Assembly (NCBI GenBank): GCA_015680685.1
Contig: MNCI01025086.1
Coordinates: forward strand, 260,787-324,786
Direction: 5' to 3'
DNA length: 64,000 nt
Origin: Gnetum montanum
Lineage: Eukaryota > Streptophyta > Gnetopsida > Gnetales > Gnetaceae
The translations under genes and the position numbers were made by a program. Shown in pieces: positions 22,666-33,364 of this stretch (the first letter of the stretch is position 1; every line of letters starts with the position of its first letter). The notes under the pieces were generated by a model. It saw only the letters and a program-made list of their open reading frames with translations, had not been told where the DNA came from and did not search any database.

Positions 22666-24560
22666 TGAAATCAATTTTAGAGCAAATCCATGTTTAAATC
22701 ATCAATCTTGGACAAGCAATAAAAAATAAAAAATAAAAAATTTAGAACTCAATGAACATCTTGGCAATCACTTTTAGATTTTCAAACAAAGAAGACTTGA
22801 CACTCATACCACAACCTCCCAAAGGTAACTCACACTAGTGGTTATTCAAACAAGTCACGATGGGCTCTCCTCAGTCAAGTCATGCTAGGCTCCCAACTAT
22901 CTCATGTTGGGCCCTTCAAAAAAATCGTAATTTAGCTCAAGTCATGCTAGGGCTTACCTCCCACTAGTAGCTCATGATAGGCTTTCGCCCCAACACTCAC
23001 ACTAAGTACTCATGATGGAAACTCATAATTTTCCCTAGAATCCTTATCTTGTGTTTACTTTGCCTAATTGGTGGTCACACAAGGAACCTCCCCAATAATC
23101 TAGATGTCATGCGGCCAATAGACAAAATACATTGAAAATGGATCTTTCTTGCAACGTCAGCCCTCTCCGTCCACACTTGTTTCACTTCTTCCATTTGCCC
23201 ACATTCACGCCCTAGGAAAAATTCAAAATGTGTAGTCAAGCTACCTTGGGCAGAAATTCAAAAATTATATGGTCACAGCTACCTTGGGTAGAAATTTGAA
23301 AATTTCAAGTCACACGGCCCCTTCTGAAAATCCAAAAATTTTGCAGTCACGCTGAGTTGCCTAAAATCTCCCAAAATTTACAAGTCACGCTAGGTTCTAA
23401 AATTTACAAGTCACGCTTGGCCTTGCAAGCAAGCCACTAACAGGTCATGCTAGGCATTCCCACTTTAAATAGCTCTAAGTACTTCTGCTGACAAAATCTC
23501 TAGATTTTGTTTGTAATGGATAGATCAACACAATAACGGGACAATACATAACTCGAAATTCACCATTGCACTTGTGTATCCTTGCATGACCTCACCACCC
23601 AGAACTCCCACCAACAAAGTCACGCTAATCATTTGCCTAGGGACTGGAGTCCAAATTTTCACAGGTCACACTGCTCAGGGAGTAAAATACAAAAATCGCA
23701 AGTCATGCTAAATTCTTTCAAAAAATCCAAAATGTGAAGTCACGCTAAAATTTCTAGTCACACTGCCCACAGAGGATAAGATAATCATGTAGCCCAAAGA
23801 GGGAAAAACAAGCATGCTACCGAGAAGGGCGGGATGCTCATGCTACAGGAAGCCCAAAACCTTGCGGCTTGAGATGCCCAAGAAAGCCCTAAAAGCCTAA
23901 ATTCAAAATTCATGTTGCCCTTCTTGAACCCCTCGCTTGCATCTTACGTTGCCCGAGATGCTGGAAACCATGGAAAAAATTGATGCCAAAGCTTCCTAAT
24001 GATGCAGCTCACACACAGGCGAATAAAAAATCAGTCTTCTCCGCATTCGCACTAACTCCACCTACGACCTAGAAATCCCAAAAAAACTAGAAGCCCTATG
24101 ACCAGAATGCCAAGGAAACCAAAAACCCAACCCATACACTTGTGCCCCAAACTTGCATTCATTCAAGCTTGGAATCCCAAAACCAAAAATTCCAACCATA
24201 AATTCTCACCCTAGGTAACGATGCTTGCAAAAACACTAGAGAAACATTGGGGGGAAAGAATTTACCTATGAAAGGCCTTCTTCCACGTCAGAATCCTAAC
24301 TTGGGGGAGAGGTTGGAGGAGCTCTTCACTGTCCTCCATGAATGTCAAGGCTTCTTGCTTCCTTCCCTTGTCCCCGATTGCCTTTCCCTTACCCTTGTCT
24401 TTCATGGTCACACTAACGCTGACGCTAATGCCTTGGCTCACGCTACATTGTGGGTAGGTCATGCTGTCCTTCCAAGTTCTAGCAAACCCATGTTAATAGA
24501 AATGAAGCCTCCTATTTTAAAAATTCCCTTTTCTATTCCCCTTGGTAATTTAATTTAATT
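22666..24560. promoter_or_regulatory. GTCACGCT-rich block upstream of the antisense gene
   Basis: About 1.9 kb with some twenty-three dispersed words of the type (A/G)GTCACGCT or its decayed forms GTCATGCT and GTCACACT, from about 22855 to 24465. No coding sequence is recognised. The same words dominate the 5' part of the LTR of C and its leader. The block lies just upstream of the antisense gene and may hold its promoter; that role is inference. Confidence 0.5.
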
Positions 24561-25033
24561 TAATTAATTTTTGACCTTTTATTTTTGTTCCTCTTCTTGT
24601 TTTAATTGCATGTGGTTGTTCAAGCCATCTTTGCCTTGTGCTTACCTAATATTCCTTGTCATTCTAGCCTCTCAAGATGAAGCCCAAAAATTCTCATGGA
24701 GAAAAGCAGAAAAGTACAGAAAATCAACAGCAAAAATACATATAAGCATATATAAACATTTAGGAATGGCATCAAATTCATAAAACTTTAAAATCCCCAT
24801 GATCTTATTGTTAATTCAATATTTAAAATTTAAAAATAGTGTAAGTCAACATTAATGGCCCGGTATGGCCTTAAACTGTCATGTGGCCTGGTATGGCCTT
24901 AAACTGCCACAACTATGTTGCTGCGTCTTCTAATTTTGTTGATTACCCTGTGTTCATTTACACTCTGTAATTCTCCTACCAAAGGGGTGTCTCTTACTTT
25001 GCTTCCATTTTAAAATTGGAAGGAGTGAGCACC
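24561..25033. other. Spacer before pol of element C
   Basis: Contains two TATGGCCTTAAACTG units (array 2, 24855-24910) and T-rich sequence ending near CCAAAG at 24982, which could be a sense-strand splice acceptor. No gene was seen. Confidence 0.45.
24855..24910 (+). repeat. Tandem repeat array 2 of element C
   Basis: Two close units of GGTATGGCCTTAAACTG. The word is nearest to the ATGGCCTTAAACT units of element D at 60430-60670, and both arrays adjoin the antisense gene region. Confidence 0.7.
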
Positions 25034-26460
25034 ATGGCCACCAAGAATATTCTCTCAACATTGTCTCTCAATGGACCATACGGGGAGGTAGAAAGAGCAG
25101 TCAACCCAGAATACCTAGATCTAAATGCATCCACCTATACCGATTTGATAGCCTTCACTTAGGAAACCTCAGAATCGCCTAAAAATGTGGCTAAAACTTT
25201 AGATCTAGAAGCTAACAATATCACCGAAGATCCTCTAATTGAAATCCCCATTACCATGGTCAATGGCGGAGCCAGAACATTGAAATTAAGTGCCTTACTA
25301 GACTCACAACTCATAGATGACATCACTCAAGTGTTAAAAAACATAAAAACGTTCACAGGGTCATATACCAACATGCCAGGATTAGATCCCTGAATCGTCC
25401 AACATAACATTATCCTTGATGAAAAAATTAAACCAGTAAAACAAAAAGCATGAAAAGTTAGACTCGAGGTGGCATTAGCAATCTGCGCTGAAATCACAAA
25501 GCTTTCATCCGAGCCATTGATAGTATTCGGATGAAAATGTTAATAGTATAGACACCATACCTGATAACTATGAGGCAATCCTCTACTTCGATGGAGCCTC
25601 AACCTCTCGAGGAGGAAGTGCTGCAGCCATTTTAACATACCCCTCTAGATAATTCCAACCCTTCGCCTACCGCTTAAAANTAGGTGCCACATATTAGTGA
25701 GTAATGACATACATATTTAGTGATTACATGCTCGATTTTCTCAATGATTATATTGACGATATCACGGTCAAATCTAAAATAAATGAACAACATGCAAAAT
25801 ATCTAGACTTGGTGCTTAAACATTGTCTCAAATATGACCTTAGACTCAATCCAAAGAAATGCATTTTGGCATCAAAACGGGAAAAATGCTCGATTTCCTA
25901 GTCTCTGAAATAGGGATACGGGTAGACCTTGACAAGGTTAAAGCAATAACCAATATGCAACCACCAAGAAACCTCACCAGACTACATGCCCTCCAAGGTA
26001 GACTGCAATTTATCAGATGCTTTATCGAAAGACTAACAGATAAATTGAGTCCCATGCAACATCTATTATGAAAGAATGTACATTTCCAATGGACTCAACA
26101 ATGTCAGGAAGTGTTTGAGAACATAAAACAAGAGTTTGCTCAACTACCAACTATTTATCCTCCACAAAGTGATAAACCTTTCTACATCTACCTTGCAACT
26201 TTTGATTCCTCCATTGCATTGATGCTTTGTCAAAAATGTGAGGATGGAGTCGAAATCCTTGTATATTACCTAAGCCATGCATTAATCACCTATGAACAAT
26301 GATACAACGACATAGAAAAATCATGCCTCACCCTCGTCTTCTCCTTGAAGAAATGGCAACATTATCTCTTCTATAGTTAGGTTTACATCATTTGCAAGGA
26401 TAATGTTCTTTGTTCCATCACTAACAATGTCTATGAGTCGAATAGGTTAGCTAGGTGGAA
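25034..26460 (+). pseudogene. Pol N-terminus, chimeric RT and first RNase H of element C
   Basis: The reading frame starts at ATG 25034 (MATKNILSTLSLNGPYGEVE), separate from gag-protease. Pre-RT sequence leads to EVALAICAEITKL at about 25470-25505, where RT should begin. Instead the front half of RT is missing. In its place is a small inverted repeat and a 142-bp piece of the second RNase H (25538-25679) ending at an N. RT resumes at GATY (25682), with the catalytic box YIDDITVKS at about 25750-25777, and then the thumb with GIRVDLDKVKAI. The Ty3-type RNase H follows (26111-26400; FYIYLATFDSS, LVYYLSHAL). Stops and a frameshift at about 25890 occur. Clade Tat by wording. Confidence 0.8.
25538..25679 (+). 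repeat. Misplaced duplicate of the second RNase H segment
   Basis: This segment repeats 26593-26736 with several differences. It reads YFDGAS, keeping the catalytic Asp, where the in-place copy reads YFNGAS. It replaces the front half of RT and abuts the N at 25680. It therefore derives from another, better preserved copy of the family, by recombination or misassembly. Confidence 0.85.
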
Positions 26461-26880
26461 AGCGATGGTCGTAGAGTTTGACTTGCACTATGTTGCTCAA
26501 TCTTCCACAAAAGGTCAACCAATAGTCATGCAACTAACCATCTCGCTGACGCATGATCAAATGACAATAAATCCCAAATTCCCAGATGAAATTGTTAATA
26601 GTATAGACACCATACCTGATAACTATGAGGCAATCCTCTACTTCAATGGAGCCTCAACCTATCAAGGAGGAAGTGTTGCAGCCATTTTAACATACCCCTC
26701 TAGGGAAATCCAACCCTTTGCCTATTGCTTAACCTTTCCTTGCACCAATAATGTGGCAGAATATGAAGGTCTTCTTCGAGGTCTTCAAGTAGCATTAACT
26801 TCAGGAATCTCACATCTTGTAGTTCGAGGTAATTCACAATTAGTCATTAATTAAGTCACTGAGGTTTACACATGCAAAGA
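26461..26880 (+). pseudogene. Second (archaeal-type) RNase H of element C
   Basis: After the tether (FDLHYVAQSSTKGQP, 26476-26520) the open segment 26465-26854 encodes the additional RNase H typical of Tat-clade retrotransposons: ILYFNGAST, NNVAEYEGLLRGL and RGNSQLVIN. The RNase would remove the genomic RNA strand during cDNA synthesis. Two catalytic Asp positions read Asn (YF-N-GA and G-N-SQ), each a single G-to-A change, so the enzyme is predicted inactive. A stop follows at 26855. This domain is the main evidence for the clade. Confidence 0.85.
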
Positions 26881-28357
26881 TCTCCACTTGCAACCATATT
26901 GTGATTTGACCAAACATTTGATGAGGAAACTAGTAGAAGTGGATATACAACATGTACCTAGAAGCAAAAACACAATTGTTGATGCACTCGCAACACTAGC
27001 CTTAAAGATGACACTCGAAATGTTCCATGCATTACTTAGCTCTATCAAAAATTGTGCCGAACCTGAAATTAACACCCGTGACAAAATGCCTATAGCATCC
27101 GTTAGTACAACACATGCAATAGAATGGTATGATGACATAAAAGGATACCTTCTAAGAGGTGAACCATCACAACACTTGACAAATGCTCAAAAGGATGCCA
27201 TGCGAAAATGTTCCCGAAAATATGCATTAATAGGAGACACCTTATGTCACAAATCCTATGAAGGCATTCTGTTGATGTGTGTTAGTAGCATTGATGATCA
27301 AACAATCATAGAACAAGTCCACAAAGGACTTTGTGGAGGGCATATAGCACCCAAAGAAATGACAACAAAGATTAGGTGCTTAGGCTATTACTGGCCACAC
27401 ATGGAGTATGATTGCATCTCCAAGGTAAGAACTTGTGACATTTGCCAAAAGCATGGTAATCACATGCCACCTAACGAATTACATACAGCACAAATCACAT
27501 GGCCATTCCAAAAATGGGGTTTAGACTTAATTGGACTGATAACGCCATCATCTTCAATAGGACATAGCTTTATTATCACTGTGACTGAATATTTCACAAA
27601 ATGGATAGAAGCTATTCCACTTAGGAAGACTGTGTCAAAACACATTTGCACTTTCATAATAGAAAATATCATGATCCATTTTGGTATTCCAATGACCATC
27701 GTTACAGGCAATGGGCCACAATTCAGCAGTGCAGATACTAAAAGCTTCTGTGAAAGTCTGGGCATTAAACATGTATTTTCATCACCTTACTACCCATAGA
27801 GCAATGATCAAGCAGAGGCTACAAACAAAACTGTCATCATGGTGATCAAAAAGATGCTGAATCAGAGGAAGAAACAATGGTATGAATAATTAGTCTACGC
27901 ATTGTAGGCTTACAGAATGACACATTGAACATCCACAGGTAAAACTCCATATAGTCTTGTGTATAGATCTGAAGCTATTTTACCTTTAGAATTGTAGGTT
28001 CCCTCATTGAGGATAGCTCTCTCTGGCATCCTCGATGAAAGTCAAAATAATGAATTGCACATTGTTGACCTTGATTCCATAGAGGAGGAACGTGTGCAAA
28101 CACTTGATCAAATCAAATGGTACCAAAAACAATAGCAGCAATGACACAAGCATGATTTGTACAAGCGCCCAATCAAAGAAGGAGACTTAGTCCTTAAAGC
28201 TGCATGTAAACACTCAGAAAAATTCTTAGCCAACTAGGAAGGGCCTTACTTAGTCACCAAGGTGTACAATAATGGAGCATTCAAACTTGCTGATATGAAT
28301 GGGAACAAGTTTGCTAATCCTAAAAATCACTTATACCTAAAATTGTACTATGTATAA
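26881..28357 (+). pseudogene. Integrase of element C
   Basis: The best preserved reading frame of the window, 26888-27799 (303 codons), covers the connection to RNase H (DIQHVPRSKNTIVDALATLA), the zinc-binding region (VHKGLCGGH then CDICQKH) and most of the catalytic core. WGLDLIG carries the first Asp. IVTGNGPQF has Gly for the second Asp, a single-base A-to-G change. After a stop in YYP*SN the frame continues with AEATNKTV (catalytic Glu present), TGKTPYSLVY and the C-terminal EGPYLVTKV. It ends LKLYYV with the stop at 28355-28357. Integrase inserts the cDNA; this copy is dead because of the Asp loss and several stops. Confidence 0.85.
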
Positions 28358-28740
28358 TAAACTTTAGGTATGTTCCAGTCTTGGCATCATGACTTAAAAC
28401 TGATACCATAGAGAAGTCCTAGCATCATGACTTAAAATTGATACCACAGATTGTCCTGAAGTCATGATGATAAACTGACACCACAGAGCTCCGTCCGGTA
28501 TGACACTAAACTACTACATCTATCTACCATGACATAAAAATAGCACCCAGAGTCCACTAAGATGATAAACTAGTTTACCTCTCCATAGTCTGCTATGACA
28601 ATAAACTAGCAATGCACCATCTGCTATGATGCAAAACTGGCACCATCCAAAGGGTTATGATGTAAAACTAACCCGTAATAGTTCGCTAAGACTATAAACT
28701 AGCAACATCATCGATGACCAGACAAAACTTGAAAAGATGT
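28358..28740 (+). repeat. Degenerate tandem repeat array 3 of element C
   Basis: After the pol stop, about ten to twelve degenerate units of 30-45 bp carry the core TATGAC-n-TAAACTAGCACC, such as the ones at 28385, 28425, 28500, 28600 and 28680. They are relatives of the units after the protease stop. Confidence 0.75.
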
Positions 28741-29900
28741 GTTGTTGCAATTGGTTGTTCATGTTTCACAAAGACTTATTGCATGATTTGTCTCATGGAC
28801 ACTAATGAAGCTGTTACTGTTCATGATTCTGTTTGCTTTGAAAATTGCACATGATGGCTCAATCCCCTTGTTTAAAATGCTTAGCTAACTATTTCATTTA
28901 TAGTTTTCTTATCTTCTTAGAGTTGTGTTTGCAGGATGACACTATTGAGATGTTCATGCATAGATGCACTTCATCATGACGACAAGGTATCACATTCTTT
29001 CTGATGCACGTAACTGGGTTAATCAATTTGTTCATAAGTACATTCCCGACTCCTGATATATTCCCAATTTTTCCATCATGTCCCAATTATCCTGTTCAAT
29101 TACACCCTTCGATACATTCCACTCAGCTCAAAACTCTTGATACACTGTGGCATACTCTGACTCTCCAAGCAGTTGTGACGTAAAACACAGAACATAGTAC
29201 ATGATGCAAAATGCAAATGCTCAAACACAAACACGACACAAAAGGCAAGCTCTTTCAAAAAGACCAAGAAAAGAAAAAATAAAAGAAAAGGAAAAGGCAA
29301 AAGAAAAGAAAAAGAAAGGAAAAGAAGAAACAAACAAAAAGAAAAAGAACAAAAAGGCCAAAGAGAAAAATGCATGGAAAAGGTCTTCATGACCCCGTTG
29401 ACATCATAAACCACAGACTATTGGCTATTCTCATACAAGCCTTAGGCGAGAAGGTAATTATCTTGAAAAATAGCTACACTCATGTCTCAAAGAGACCATG
29501 TTGCACATCATTACATGGCTTTGGTTGTTTACAATGGGCCCTGTAAATACTCTATAAGAGTCCTGTTTCTCCAAAGAACGCACCTCCTATGTCTTGGTTC
29601 TAAGTTTGCTAAAAACCCAACTATTGACTAGGACCAATGACATAACTTATTCATGCAAGAGAATTCCTCTTCCACAATTCCAATAGCAATTATCACCCTT
29701 GACCAACTCTTAGCTTCCCCTAGTTACAACCAATCCCCTCTCCTTGCATCTCAAACTATATTTCCCTGATCCCATGTAGTTTTGGACACGATGCGATGAC
29801 ATCCAGCCAAGGGCCGATAGACAATTCTTGGTAATTGGTTGTTCATGGTGTTTTGTACTTCTTTGTTGATGCCTCTCAGGTGAATTCCTCCAGATGTCAA
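28741..29900. other. 3' untranslated region of element C
   Basis: No recognised coding sequence. It includes a purine-rich stretch at 29255-29375 (GAAAAG-type repeats), which gives a Lys-rich frame that is low complexity rather than a gene. Confidence 0.5.
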
Positions 29901-29914
29901 CAAAGAGGGGCCAA
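29901..29914 (+). promoter_or_regulatory. Polypurine tract of element C
   Basis: CAAAGAGGGGCCAA lies directly before the 3' LTR (TGAAAC at 29915), the normal plus-strand primer position. Confidence 0.75.
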
Positions 29915-31439
29915 TGAAACACCACTAATTTTGGCCCAGCACTTTGAAATGAGGACGACCCAAGCCCTCCCTGGCATTTGGGAGTTAAAACTGGACTAAG
30001 GCATGGAACTCATGCTCACAGCCTCCAAATGAGTTGAAATGACTTGGTTCTGAATATGCAAGCCATCCTTGGCCTCAGCATCGACAATCTCCAACTTTAG
30101 ACTCCAGCCTCGAGAAAATTCAATTTCAATGTTCAAAAAATTACAGTTTCTGTAGGTCACGTTGTGGTCACGCTACAGCATGACCTCCAGCATGACCTAC
30201 TCCAAGTGACTGAAAACCAGACACATTCAAGCTCAGAATTCCACATTCTAGATCACCCTCAAGGTCACAAGGCAGGTAGTAGCCACACTTCAAGAATCAG
30301 ACTTCAAAATTCAAATTTGGTATCATCTCATTTCCCTCACTCATGCTAAAGATCACACTGGGTGTGAGTGCAGCGTACACATGCTACAACATACACACAC
30401 TAGCACGCTGGGACTCATGCTAGAGGTCACATTAGGCATGAGTGTAGCGTAAGCACAAATGAACTCATGCTGAAGCTCAACTCAGCTCATGCTGGAGGCA
30501 CATCCACTCACGCTGCAAGCTTTGGCAAAACAAAAACACCTCAAATAGGCATGTAACCCCTCAAATTGACATCCTATAGTAGTCAATTTAGGAACCAAGA
30601 AGTTTCAAGCGAGTCGAAGTCAATCCTTTTGATTTTCTTTGGGAATTTTCTTCATTTTTGGGCATGTCAAGCCCTCATGGTCTAAATTGTATGTACTCCC
30701 ATGGGCTTGAGTAACCCACAAGTTGTAAAATGCAATGTACCTAGTCAAGAACATAGGTTTCCCTCCCACATCCAACTCACATACAGCTATCCATTGGACA
30801 TGTGTCATGAGATCCACTTTCCTCTCATCTCCCAGCCATTGATTCCATTCTTGAATTCCAAACTCGAGTCTAGCCTAGCCCTATAAATACCCTGTCAATT
30901 CACAAAAATTAGGGGGTTGGCAATTGGAGACATCAACAATTCTGAGAACATATAGCAAACCAACAATCCTTGGGCGCTCGACACACTTTGACTACTAGCA
31001 TCCAAGCACTTATGAAACACATCACATCACCCTGGGGCTTAGCACTTGACTTGTCATCCACACGTGTAACTATGCTTTGATTGGTGCACATTTTTTTCTA
31101 AGTAATACAATACAGTTTTCTTTGCCAGCCATTATTCTATTTACTCTGTTTTACATTCAGTTTACATTTTGTTTACGTTTTGATTACTATACTAGTTTCT
31201 ACATGTGTTTCTATTTACATTTCATTTTAAAACATCGGTTATGATAACCCAAGCACAAGCCTTAGTTTACGCTTGGGGAATTCCTTGGTTGATTTTTGTG
31301 CAGACCATCCAAGGCACTCTGCCTTCGTTTACTTTTCCAACTTTGCCCTCTGGCGAAGGTAGGGTCAGCTATGTCTACCCAACAATCTTTTAGTGTTTGT
31401 TTTCCTTCCAACCTGACACCGATGATTTAGGTTAGTATA
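29915..31439 (+). repeat. 3' LTR of element C (1525 bp)
   Basis: Partner of 13464-14989 with the same ends and nearly equal length. TATA-like CTATAAATAC is at 30881-30890. Many differences from the 5' LTR are C/T or G/A, including GTCACGCT words that read GTCATGCT in one copy. The GGCAT duplication follows. Confidence 0.9.
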
Positions 31440-31444
31440 GGCAT
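31440..31444. repeat. Target site duplication of element C, right copy (GGCAT)
   Basis: GGCAT follows the last LTR base and matches 13459-13463. Confidence 0.85.
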
Positions 31445-32480
31445 GACATCCACCTATCCACAGAATTTTATAAGGTCATCCATGAAAAAGTATGATTCAA
31501 TGATGGATAAAATGGCTTCAAAAATGAAATATTGAAAATAAAGATTTAAATTTGAGCTCTAAGGATCTAAAAACAAGGATTAGACAAAAGGCATTAAAGT
31601 ACATGTGGGAACAACGATATGACAAAAAAATATTTATTTGAAGCATATTCAAGGAGGATCCTTAACAAAAATATCTACTTATTTAGTTGCTTCTATTTCC
31701 AAACAAGGTAAGATGGCAATCAAATGTCCTTATGTGGGATCTCACTATCTATTGATTGAAATAGAGAGATGGATTAATCTTCAAAGAGAACAACACATCT
31801 ACAAATTTTATATACATGTAGTAGTGAAAGATAAAGAGCATATCTTTCTAAATTGTCATTTCTTTAATGCTCTTAGACTCAAATTTTTTATTTAGGAAAC
31901 AACTTTGTTACATTTGTTTGGGTTGGAGATGTCAATTTTGGGTCATTTTTAATGTAGTGTTTAAGACCCATCATGACCATATTAAAGCCTTATAAGAAAA
32001 ACATTTTGTTCTATAGATCCTTTGTGGTCTTGCAGGGCATAATTAAACATTTTTATTTCCACATGTGTTGGGTTTAATGCTAAGAGCCAACACCCCCTAT
32101 TAGCTTAGTGGCATTATTTCAAGAATCTTCAAAAATCAAGTATTAAATCTTCAAAGACATTTTATCTCAGAATTGTATTTTCTAGTAGTGTAATCCTTAC
32201 AAGGATCAAAGATATTCAATAAAGTAAATTAAGAGTTACAAGATTTTGGTAGGATTTGAAGCTATTTAGTGAGATCAATAAGGATGTTTTTTTAACTTGT
32301 GTTTTACACTCTTGAGCAAGTTGTTTGTATGATTGCTGGTTAGCTATTAAAATCATATTTTTGAAGAAGAAGAATGATAGATGTGTTAGATGCATTCCTA
32401 ATTGGTAAGTGCCATTGGGACTTATTAACAAGCACTTTAATGTACCTTATGGTTTTTTTTGTATTGATAATGAAAAAAAA
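31445..32480 (+). pseudogene. LINE ORF, 3' part (continuation after element C)
   Basis: Translation resumes the LINE interrupted at 13463. The open piece 31638-31895 reads KQGKMAIKCPYVGSHYLLIEIERW, then KDKEHIFLNCHFFNALR, the C-terminal zinc-finger-like region found after RT in many LINEs (LxxGSHxLxIExGRW, then EDExHFLxxCxxY). Sequence of this type can be followed in broken frames to about 32080. The 3' end is not sharp; a short A run at 32471-32480 after TTGTATTGATAATG may be the tail. Confidence 0.65.
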
Positions 32481-33359
32481 AGTAATTCAAGTAAATCAAA
32501 AAGCAAATCAATTTAGTAAAGAAAAATCAAGTTATTTATTCAACAAAGTGAACACATTTAATTGACAACGAATGAATAAGATATATTAATTATTAAGAAA
32601 AATATTTCACTAAACCACCTAAGCCAAAAAAGCAACATGGAATTGTGTGGACATAATTTTTAAAATTGAAACTAAAATTTTTACTTATGGTCATTGAGAT
32701 CCCTTGGATCTATAGGACCAATTTCCAAATTCCTTTTATGAAGTTTTTTTTTTATTTATAATTCAATGCTATGTAGTAGAATTCAATCTATGACTTGGGG
32801 ACAAAGCCAAGACCCTTACCACTAGACTATCATCTCATTATTGAAACCTATTCACCCTTTTAGAGCGATAAAAGATCCTAACAAGGGTTTGTTCATTTGT
32901 GTGTAAAACCTTTTCTTAAGCAAGAGATATTGAGCTACAAGGAATAGATAAGCAAGGAAGAAAGAACAATTCTATGAAAAGGGTAAGACCATTTTTAACA
33001 CTACAAGTCATTTTCCAAGTATGAGAGATTACAAAAGATGAACTCTACCTTTGTACATGTTAATGCAATTTTCTCTCTTCCTAAATATCTCTAGTGGTAG
33101 TGATTGTTTCAGGGGCAATGAGTATAAAACATCATAGTCATAAAAATTGACTAGATCAAATCTCATTGGAGACATCACTATTACAGATCAACTATAAACA
33201 TATGAAATATGCTCCCTTATGTACCCTCTTTTGAAAGTTGATAAATGATCACAATTTTGAAAAACTATTGCAAAGTTATATAAAATAAAATTGTATCCAT
33301 TCATTGACACTGTCATTATTGATACAATGTATTATTTAAGTGATGTTGTAAACTACAAA
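32481..33359. other. AT-rich region without recognised gene
   Basis: Nothing recognisable was found between the LINE end and element E. Confidence 0.5.
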
Positions 33360-33364
33360 AGCTA
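33360..33364. repeat. Target site duplication of element E, left (AGCTA)
   Basis: AGCTA precedes TGTTGACA and recurs at 37085-37089. Confidence 0.8.

Larger units (their letters stand above)
13464..31439 (+). mobile_element. Element C: complete Tat/Ogre-like LTR retrotransposon with antisense gene
   Basis: 17976 bp between GGCAT duplications. It has LTRs of 1526 and 1525 bp, a primer-site-like sequence, gag-protease on the plus strand, and an antisense intron-containing gene (19716-22665). RT, Ty3-type RNase H, a second (archaeal-type) RNase H and integrase follow on the plus strand, then a polypurine tract. The double RNase H is diagnostic of the Tat clade, which includes Ogre. By eye the LTR pair differs at roughly one base in ten, mostly by transitions, so the insertion is old. 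It sits inside a LINE. All sense ORFs are disrupted. Confidence 0.9.

Noticed and set aside
29201-29392. Lys-rich frame in the 3' region of element C
   Set aside because: Low-complexity purine tract, not a protein gene.
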